Positions 56,148-64,000 of a stretch of DNA of 64,000 bases are shown here, piece by piece (positions within the stretch are counted from its first letter, which is position 1; every line of letters starts with the position of its first letter). The notes below the pieces were generated by a model. It was not told the DNA's origin and searched no databases. It saw only the letters and a program-made list of their open reading frames with translations. The position numbers were made by a program, and so were the translations under genes. The DNA lies in the NCBI RefSeq assembly GCF_002288925.2, contig NW_022098050.1:9603884-9667883 (forward strand). Direction: 5' to 3'. Source of the DNA: Delphinapterus leucas (taxonomy: Eukaryota; Chordata; Mammalia; Artiodactyla; Monodontidae).

Positions 56148-57829
56148 AAGGAAATATGGAAAATATTTCTTCTAATGTTCTCTGCTAGTCTGAGTCACTT
56201 GTTATTTAGGAATGGCTTCTCTGTTTGCCTGGCTCAGTGGCTGTCTTCCTCCCTGAAGAATCTCTGCCTACTGTTTCTCAGTTCCCAATGTTGCAGACCC
56301 ATCAGAGGTTTTTATTCTCTTGACACCCCCAGTTTTCAGTCTTCAGATTGAATATGGGCTAGAAGGTCACCCACTGGGCAGAGCCATGACATTTCCTGTC
56401 ATCACAATAGGGTCTATTGGCTGAGGCAGTCTGTTTGATTTTTCAATGATTCCTTGTGAATTGATGCAAGTGCACTTTTGTGACACATATTGTTTCTTCA
56501 GAGGCCTTTTAAAATGTCTTCTTGGTTGTGACACATATAATTGAAATGGCCACATATCAGAGTGTATCTATTATACATGCTTGCAAAATGTGAGGATAGG
56601 AAGTACAGTAAGATGTTAGAGGTAACTCTTGGAAATGCCACTGTTATCTGATAATTTATAACTGCAAATGATGAGGAAGTCACAAGTAATTTTACTGGAA
56701 TAAATATCAATTTTGGCAGTATTGCCATTGTCTCCCCATATGGGCTCATGAAAGGGAAAACTGCACTCACCAGGGTAGGCATGCCCCTAACATTTGCAGG
56801 GCTTGAGGCAAGAGTATCAGTGAAGACCCTAGCAGTGCAGTGCCTGCCTCTTTTCTTTCCACCCCTGGCTTTGTCCTGAACCATTATTCTAGCCCAAGTG
56901 ACTAAGCTCCATCTACTCCTGCACCCCAATCACCAGCCACCCCTTAGCACAGTCTGCTTTCAGGAGGATGGACCCAGGGACAGGCTTGCATGGGTCCTGG
57001 AAATGGCCTGAGTCCCTCTGAGCAGGGAATTTCAGGGTCCTGAGATCCAGAGCTTGACCTAGAAGAGGGGCTGTGGGCTTTGAGTGGATACATCCTCTTG
57101 GCTCTATGCTTTACTTGCCTCATGTGGAGGACTCAGCTGGAGGAAATCTAGAGCAGGGTCTTCTAAACATTAAAGTCTAACCTGTGGGCCTCCCTGTAGG
57201 TGAGGGGCCCAGATAAGGAGCCCTGGTTGCCCAGGTCTAAAGGTAGTACTGGTTATGGGGTTCAAAGATGAAGAAGATCTAATTGCCAGCAAGTATGTGT
57301 CATCATTGGGGAAACTACCTTAGGACCCTTATGGTACTCTTTGTCTTGTGTTATGACATTTAATTTTTATCAGTGGCCACAATCAATTAATGTGGGACCC
57401 TAAGTCATTATGCTCCCATCACTGTTCTCTTATCTCAGCCACACCCTTCCCCTGAAATCCTCCCCCCAATAACAATTCAGTTTTCCTATATTTATGATTT
57501 TCAATCATTAAGCCACCTTTAAGAGTTAGAGTGTCTCAAAATCCTTCGGGAGTTTGAAATGCTTTATGGAAGAGAAAAAGAGTTTAGAGGTTAAATAGCT
57601 TCAGGGAATGCTGCATATGCCCTCTCCCTAACCTGGTGACTTACAATTCAGCTTGGCATATTAAAGGCTCTGAGAATTCCCGCAGTAAGCAAATCTGTTT
57701 CACTTTATTTAACTCTTTGTTTCCATATGTATTTGAAAATAGACAGCCCACTCCTTTGATTCCAAAGAGGTGCTTACTGATCGTTTCTGCCCTAAAGGAA
57801 AATTAAACTAAGGCATTTTTCTATTTATT
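56148..57829. other. intergenic DNA, nothing recognised
   Basis: About 1.7 kb with no confident repeat. The minus frame 56498-56929 (143 codons) has no recognisable domain, although its codons span mixed composition. I see no splice context or homology to support a gene. Confidence 0.45.
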
Positions 57830-57920
57830 TGATACCTATTTATTATCCCAAAGACTGGACTAGAGGTACAAAGGGAAACTAAAATAAGACTCTGCCTTTG
57901 GGGAGCTATTAATCATTTTA
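57830..57920 (-). mobile_element. possible short L2 3' fragment, antisense
   Basis: GATACCTATTTATTATCCC, GGTACAAAGGGAAACTAAAA, then CTGCCTTTGGGGAGCT resembles antisense L2 3'-end text. Short and diverged. Confidence 0.4.
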
Positions 57921-58157
57921 CCAGTGACTTCAAATGTGATTCAATTTAAATTTGGAGAAAGCTCAGTTTTGTTTAGGAATCTTAGTTCAGTTATAACTTG
58001 AGGTCAGTTTCCATTTAAATGGCTGGGAAAAAATGCATGATGCAGAGTGTGCCTCCTGCTGATTACATTTTTCAGTGTGTTCTGTCTGTGAAAGGGGTCT
58101 TAAAGTTAGAATATCAGATATCCTTTTATCTTGGATCTTATGTGAGCCATCCCCAAA

Positions 58158-58340
58158 CCTCGGGGTACTTTGGGGCTGATGTGACCCACCACTACCTCCC
58201 AGGATTTGTTGGGGTGCTAAAGTGGCCCATTGCTACCTCTTAGGTTACTTAGGAACTGATGTGATCTGTCTCAACCTCCCATGGTACCTTGAGGCTTCTG
58301 TGGCCTATCACTACTTCCAAGGGTACTTTGTAGGCTGTCA
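58158..58340. repeat. diverged minisatellite, about 40 bp period
   Basis: Units at 58158-58194, 58195-58235, 58236-58274, 58275-58313 and a partial 58314-58340. Each starts CCTC or CTTC, followed by a GGTACTT-like segment, then (T/G)GATGTG(A/G)CC-like and CA(C/T)CACTA-like blocks. Unit lengths are 37-41 bases. A possible further degenerate unit lies upstream of 58158. No coding role is apparent. Confidence 0.8.
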
Positions 58341-58871
58341 GATGATCAGTGATCTTCCAGGAGGCTGCCCAATCCAAGAATTAATAAAGCATTAGAGTGG
58401 TTGCTAATTAGAACCATTGTTTTCTTTGGTGGGGGTGGGGCACACAGACTCTTTTGGGAGAGTTTCAGTGCTTCCTGTACATTTCAAATCTTCGTTTTAT
58501 CTCACCACTTGCTTCCCATAGTCAGGAATGGGTGATGTAACCTGAGATGAAATAAGAACTGCTTGTCTCCTTAGGGGTGTTTTTAGGTACAACCTTTAAT
58601 GAAAGCAGGGAAAGGCCTGGGTGGTCTCTCAGCAGCTCTTTGGTTACCGCGATTGTAGCAATGTTATCGATGCACCATCTGTATTTCTTCCACACTCACC
58701 TCTACATGTGGAAGGCTGCTCACTGTGAACACCTGTGATTCTGCCAGAGGGCTTTTTTACCCCTTTGGTAAGGGGAACATGCTCAGCTCTCACACATAGT
58801 AAGCATAAATTGCCAGAGAGTTAATGCTTCTGGAAGCAGGCTTCAACCAATGACAATGGAAAGTTAGTGAA
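58341..58871. other. intergenic DNA, nothing recognised
   Basis: Unassigned stretch between the minisatellite and the Tigger-like element. A short G-rich patch near 58428-58440. Confidence 0.4.
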
Positions 58872-58873
58872 TA

Positions 58874-59735
58874 CAGTAAGTCCCCTACATATGAATGAGT
58901 TCCGTTCTGAGAGCACGTTCATAAGTCCAATTTGTTCATAAGTCGGACAAAGTTAGCCTAGGTACCCAACTAACACAATCGGCTATATAGGACTGTACTG
59001 TAATAGATTTATAATACTTTTCACACAGATAACACATAAAAACAAACACAAAAAGTAAAGAAAACCTTTTTAATCTTACAGTGCAGCACCTCGAAAAGTA
59101 CAGTACAACAGCTGGCATCCAGGGGTTGGCGTTGAGTGAACAGGGAAGAAGAGTTACTGACTGGAGGAGGGAGAGGAGGTGGGAGATGGTAGAGCTGAAG
59201 GATCGCCAGCAATAGGGGCCGGAGGGCAAGCTGCAATTTCACTCACGCCTGACGTTGATGGCACAGGCTCTGGTTCCTTGCTGGATTCAGTTCTATCTAG
59301 CCTCTTTTCTTGTCATAGGTGACACGGTAGCACTGGATTGCATTCTGAATGGCTGCTGCAACTTTCATGTACCATTCTACGCTCGGGTCCTATGGCTCAA
59401 AAACTAACAGTGCCTCCTCAAATAAAGAAAATCCCCTTGCCATTTCCTGCATCGTGAATCTCTTCAGTTCTTCAGTTACTTCTTCTTCCTCTTGTCTCTC
59501 TTCATCCTTTCTCTAGGCTTCCAATTCCATTAGGTCTTCATTAGTAAGCTCCTCGTGTTGCACAGCAACAGTTCTGGACAGCAAAGTACAAAAAAGCACA
59601 ACCACTTGTAGGGGATGCACCCACGTGACAATGTACGTCAGACACATGAACTAACTTACATGATTGGACACGCGGACGCACGTTTGTATCTTTGAAAGTT
59701 CGCAACTTGAAGGTTCATATGTAGGGGACTTACTG
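58874..59735 (-). mobile_element. Tigger-like (pogo/TcMar) DNA transposon, internally deleted
   Basis: The termini are perfect 22 bp inverted repeats. The left one starts CAGTAAGTCCCCTACATATG and the right one ends CATATGTAGGGGACTTACTG. A TA precedes it (58872-58873), as in TA-targeting Tc/mariner insertions; the matching dinucleotide on the right is AA. On the minus strand at about 59560-59300, broken pieces such as ELTNEDLMELEA and QEEEEVTEELKRFTMQEM resemble the C-terminal part of Tigger transposase. The catalytic domain is missing. At 862 bases it is a non-autonomous deletion derivative that relied on an enzyme supplied elsewhere. Confidence 0.85.
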
Positions 59736-59737
59736 AA

Positions 59738-60403
59738 AATACCCCAGCTTTCTCATCCTTAGTTGGAATAGCTCTGAGGTGTATTCTTTATTGTTTCCCA
59801 TGGTTCCCCACTGAAACTGACCTCCAGTTGCCACGATGGTAACTAGCTTAAAAAAACATTCTTTATTGGCTGCCTTCGCTTCCATTTTCATTTCCCCACT
59901 TCCCTACTGGTGTTTCCTGACATTGCCTCCTTGCTAAAAATGCCTACACTTAGATACGTGTGTAAAGTCTCCTTATTGGAGAAACCCCAAACGAGCCAGT
60001 GATCCTAATACATTTAGTCTTGAAGTTTGCTAATGGAGGCTAGAGAGACCTTCTTTACCTGTGACTATCATTTAGCACTAATTGTTTGAAAAATGTTATA
60101 GTCCATTTTTAGTTTGTTACTTTAAAATTGAAGAAAAATATATTCTGAATCTACTAGTGGTAGACATTATAAATCACGAAAGAAAAACATGTATTGATAT
60201 CAGGAGTTGCAAAATTAAAACACTTGGTCTAAAGCCTTTTCTGTCAATCTTCTTTTGACCTGAATCTGGCTGAATTCACTGGTACATTATTACTTGTAAG
60301 CAGAAAAGGTTTTTTTTTAATTATTATGTGCACATCCTACATGTGTTATCTACAGATGAGAAGTCCAAAAGTGGTCATAATGAAAGGCAGAGGCATCTTG
60401 TGT
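59738..60403. other. intergenic DNA, nothing recognised
   Basis: Unassigned. Confidence 0.4.
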
Positions 60404-60408
60404 CTCAG

Positions 60409-60957
60409 TGTGGTAGGTAGCTTCTAAGATAGCCCCTAAATACTTCTACCTCTTTGTACCCATGGCTTCGTGTTATCCCCTTCCCTTGAGTAACTTGATT
60501 CAGTAAACTTTCTCAACTATAAGGAGATGTCACTTCTGTGATTAGCTTATAAGAGATTGTAAACTCCATCTTGCTATCCAGACACTTCCCTTTGCCTGCT
60601 TTGTTGAAGCAAGCTGCCTTGTATAGGAGGCCCATGTAGCAAGGAACTGAGGATGACCTCTGGCTAACAGCCAACAAGGAACTTGGATTCACAGTCCAAC
60701 AAGCCAAAAGGAGCTGAATTCTGTCCACAATCATGAAGTGAGCTTGGAAGTGGATCCTTCCCTAGTTGAGTTTTGAGATGAGACTCTAGCCCTCTCTGAC
60801 ATCTTGATTGCCACCTCATAGGGCATCTGAGGCAGAGGACCCAGCTAAGCTATGCTCAGATTCCTAATCTACAGAAACTGTGAGATAATAAATGTGTGTT
60901 GTTTTAAGCTACAAATATATGTGGTAATTTATTATGCAGCAATAGGTAACTAATATA
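60409..60957 (+). mobile_element. MLT1-like solo LTR with 5 bp target duplication
   Basis: TGTGGTAGGTAGCTTCTAAG begins it. GGAACTGAGGATGACCTC, CCAACAAGCCAAAAGGAGC, GAGGCAGAGGACCCAGC and CAGAAACTGTGAGATAATAA follow, ending GGTAACTAATATA. The polyadenylation signal is within GATAATAAATG near 60884. CTCAG at 60404-60408 and 60958-60962 is an exact 5 bp duplication, as retroviral-type integrases make. No internal region. Confidence 0.88.
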
Positions 60958-60962
60958 CTCAG

Positions 60963-62385
60963 CACGTGTAAATATGTGCAATAGTTAAGAATTTGAACTT
61001 TCTTATTCATTCTGTATTAGGGCAAATATTTGGGATGTAGAAGGAAAATTCAGACTCTAACAGTGTCAATGTCACCCTGAATGCTGAATCAAATTGACCA
61101 TGGTAGTGATGGATTATGCTTAAATTTCAGGCTTGAGCTCCCGCTGTTCTCAAAAGAAAAGGAAGATACCTTCTCTTTGAAAGTCTATCTGATCAAGATT
61201 CTTTGTATAAAAATGGCCACTCGTAGATTAGCTTCTGAGTATATTTTCTACCAATGATCTTAAGTCATCCCTAAGCTTATGCAAGTCTCTTAGCAACAGA
61301 AGATGATCCCGAATGAGAAAGCATCATGAGCCAACGCCCCTGCAAGCATCTGAGCCAAAAAAGATGGAATTTTAAACTTTATTTTTTTAAATATTTAAAA
61401 TGAATTCATCTTGAGAAAATGGAGCAGCATGTATAAATCTATTAGCTGTTTGAATAAGTTCAGTTGTTTCAAGGTTACATCTTCTGTGTCTAGGATAAAT
61501 ATATTTTAAAAATCCATACAGTAAAATGTAAAAAAAACAGTTTCCTTGGAATCAACATGTCTACTGCCAGAGAAGTCACATTTCTTGTAAAACAATGCAA
61601 CATAATGGATGGCGGTGGAGTGAGGCCAGGTGGTTTTAAGTATCAAGCTGACGGTGGAATGTGGTATTTAGAAGATAGTCACAGCACAACATACAAGGAG
61701 ACACAGAAATCTATTGGTTGACAACTTAACAAAATGCAGTGTGTTCTCCAAAGGATTATTTCAGCCTCAGAAATAGCTACCTCTCACATAGCTTCACTTT
61801 ATGCTCAGCGTATTCTGTCTGTTGTGGGTGAATTCCACAGAATCATCTCAGAGATAAAACTGCTTCATAACTGGGTCTTTTTGTGCCTTTATTCTCTAGC
61901 CTACACATTTTTGAGTAGGGGTACATAATATGTTACACTGGGGTATAGGAAGAAAATATTAGAATGTTTCCTTTAAAAAAATAGGAAAGAAATTAACCTT
62001 TATCAAGAGTGGATATTCATACTGACACTGATGGTCTCACTCAGTTTCTCTGCATAGAAGGCTATTGTGTGTCATGCCCAGTGTCCGTGGTTTCCTGAGA
62101 GAAAAGTGAGATCCCATAATGAAGACAGGTTGACTGAGGTCCCTTCACCATTTGTTGGTTCTATTCCAGGGTATTGAAGTTCCCATGAGACTGGTTAAGT
62201 GGACTTGACGGTTATATTTTCTTGCAAAGTAGAAACTACATATTGAAACTGTATATTGAAATGAAATGAGTGACCTTGAAAATGTTTTCTACCACACACA
62301 GATTCACTGGCTATCCTAAAGCAAAATGTGAAAAAGAGCTGTTGAACTTATTTTTGCTCTTCTTTTTACAGTTTAGGTTATTCAT
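60963..62385. other. intergenic DNA, nothing recognised
   Basis: About 1.4 kb without confident repeat or gene. Confidence 0.45.
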
Positions 62386-63230
62386 TTGAGACCCCTCTTC
62401 TTTAATAATACAAGCGTTTATGCTATACATTTCTCCCTAATTATAGATAATTGTGGAAAACACATGGGTAGATCTTGTTTTTTTAATCCAATCTGCCAAT
62501 TGTCTTTTAATTGGTGTATGGACCATCTTAGCTGCATCTCACAAATTTTGTTATGTTGTATTTTCATTTTTTACTCAGTTCAAAATATTTTCTAATCTCC
62601 CTTGGGACATCCTTTTTGATCCATGGATTATTTTGGAGTGTGTTAATTTCTAAGAGTTTGGGGATTTTCAAGATGTCTTTCTGTAATTAATTTCTAGTTT
62701 AATTCTATTATTGTCAAAGAACATACTTTGCATCATTTTAATTCTTCTAAATTTGTTAAGTTTTGTTTTAGTACCCAGGGTATAGTCTATATTATTGAAC
62801 ATTCTATGTGCACTTGAAAAAAGTGAGCACTTTGCTGTTGTAAAGTGAATTTTTCTATAAAAGGATGTCATTAGGTCCAGGTGATTGATACGTTTGTTCA
62901 GTTCTCTTATATCCTTGCTTAATTTCTGTATATTGTTCCGTCAAGTACTAAGAGAGGAGTGAAATTTTTTCACCTGTAATTGTGAATTTATCCATTTCTC
63001 CTTTCGGTTCTATCAGATTTTGCTTCACGTATTTTGAAGCTCTGTTTGGTGCATACATACACATTTAGAACTCTTATGTCTTTTAGTGAGTTGATCCTTT
63101 TACATTATGTAATGTCACTTTTTAATCTCTGGTAATTTTCTTTGCTTTTAAATCTACTTTGCCTGATATTAATATAGAATTTTTATACCATGAGTAAATA
63201 AAAATAGATTTTTGATAATATTTTATATTG
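62386..63230 (-). mobile_element. ancient L1M/HAL1-type LINE segment, antisense
   Basis: AATATTTTCTAATCTCCCTT near 62584, GATCCATGGATTATTTTGG near 62618, CCCAGGGTATAGTCTATAT near 62774, CATTAGGTCCAGGTGATTG near 62869 and TTTGCCTGATATTAATATAG near 63159 are blocks of the 5' half of L1M-class LINEs. The same region type lies at 4440-5100. No reading frame survives. Confidence 0.65.
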
Positions 63231-63365
63231 TATCATCTTAAATTTTTGTTTCATGTATGCTATACAGTGTATGTAATATTTAAGTACACAGTGGTTGTAT
63301 AATGTATGTAAAATATAAGTAGTATATAAGTATAATAGTGCTTGCAGATGTATTATTTAAAACTT

Positions 63366-64000
63366 TGAACTCTGCAAGCCAGAAGGGAGTGGCAGGAAAT
63401 TTTGAAAGTGATGAAGGAGAAAAACCTGCAACCAAGATTACTCTACCCAGCAAGGATCTCATTCAGATCTGATGGAGAAATTAAAACCTTTACAGACAAG
63501 CAGAAGCTGAGAGAGTTCAGCACCACCAAACCAGCTCTACAACAACTGCTAAAGGAACTTCTCCAGGCAAGAAACACAAGAGAAGTAAAAGACCTACAAT
63601 AACAAACCCAAAACAATTAAGAAAATGGGAATAGGAACATACATATCGATAATTACCTTAAATGTAAATGGACTAAATGCTCCCACCAAAAGACACAGAT
63701 TGGCTGAAAGGATACAAAAACAAGACCCATATGCTGTCTGCAAGAGACCCACTTCAGACCTAGAGACACATACAGACTGAAAGTAAGGGGATGGAAAAAG
63801 ATATTCCATGCAAATGGAAACCAAAAGAAATCTGGAGTAGCAATTCTCATAACAGACAAAATAGACTTTAAAATAAAGACTATTAGAAGAGACAAAGAAG
63901 GACACTACATAATGATCAAGGGATCAATCCAAGAAGAAGATATAACAATTGTAAATATTTATGCACCTAACATAGGAGCACTTCAATACATAAGGCAAAT
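63366..64000 (+). mobile_element. L1 LINE, sense, 5' truncated, continues beyond window
   Basis: Starts inside ORF1 (CTCTGCAAGCCAGAAGGGAG) and runs through the inter-ORF gap into the ORF2 endonuclease region (TTACCTTAAATGTAAATGG near 63652). In ORF2, GACCCATATGCTGTC near 63723 lacks four bases relative to the usual ATATATATG, which shifts the frame; downstream EN text (NIYAPNIGA) is in another frame. The right end is cut by the window. Confidence 0.9.
63402..63602 (+). pseudogene. L1 ORF1 C-terminal domain fragment
   Basis: A 66-codon open stretch with KNLQPRLLYPARISFRSDG and GEIKTFTDKQKLREF, the C-terminal domain of ORF1p, an RNA-binding chaperone that coats L1 RNA. It ends at the natural ORF1 stop just ahead of the ORF2 start. 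The N-terminal coiled coil and RRM are missing because the element is 5' truncated. Confidence 0.88.

Noticed and set aside
56498..56929. 143-codon minus-strand open frame as a possible gene
   Set aside because: No domain, signal peptide or splice context that I recognise; length is within chance expectation for 64 kb on six frames.
58158..58340. CRISPR array
   Set aside because: Units run directly into each other without unique spacers, and the genome is vertebrate.
1..64000. A novel multi-gene system or operon-like defence locus
   Set aside because: The window is mammalian repeat-rich DNA with no intact gene cluster. The hAT-like and TRIM-like sequences are both pseudogenes and unrelated insertions.

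Overview
This 64 kb window is vertebrate, specifically mammalian, non-coding DNA. I found no intact host gene, no convincing exon, no tRNA or rRNA gene and no bacterial-type feature. The best lineage clue is a set of tRNA-derived SINEs of the CHR-1 and CHR-2 kind, which are typical of whales and dolphins and their hippo and ruminant relatives. At least five near full-length CHR-2-like copies (about 24.3, 24.9 and 42.6 kb on plus; 10.5 and 54.1 kb on minus) point to a cetacean, or less likely a hippopotamus.

Layout. 0-3 kb: two antisense L1s, one doubly internally deleted but keeping its 5' tip. 3-10.5 kb: a very old antisense L1M-class LINE split by a younger sense L1 (5.65-7.15 kb). 10.5-20.5 kb: a SINE, an L1 3' end, a possible old LTR, an L2, a MIR and a pyrimidine tract in otherwise unassigned DNA. 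20.5-24.1 kb: L1M pieces, one with an inverted half. 24.14-26.27 kb: a decayed gene-like sequence whose pieces read in order as a hAT-superfamily transposase-like protein, cut by two CHR-2 SINEs. 26.65-32.07 kb: an L2 that received a hAT/Charlie-type element, which received an L1, which in turn received a SINE, an L1 3' fragment and apparently a TRIM-like B30.2 retrocopy. 32-44 kb: scattered MaLR-like LTRs, MIR, MER5-like elements and L1 fragments. 44-50.6 kb: L1s, MIRs and a solo LTR. 51.8-53.8 kb: four LTRs in close succession. 54-56.2 kb: SINE, MER5-like and L1. 58.16-58.34 kb: a diverged 40 bp minisatellite. 58.87-59.74 kb: a Tigger-like transposon with perfect 22 bp terminal inverted repeats. 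60.4-61.0 kb: a solo LTR with a 5 bp target duplication. 62.4-64 kb: old L1M and a younger L1 running off the window.

Nothing here works together as a pathway; the window is a record of transposition. The two most informative items are the hAT-like pseudogene and the nested stack inside the L2. Family names rest on recognition of sequence and motifs, not on a database search. Element edges without a stated target duplication are approximate, usually within a few tens of bases.
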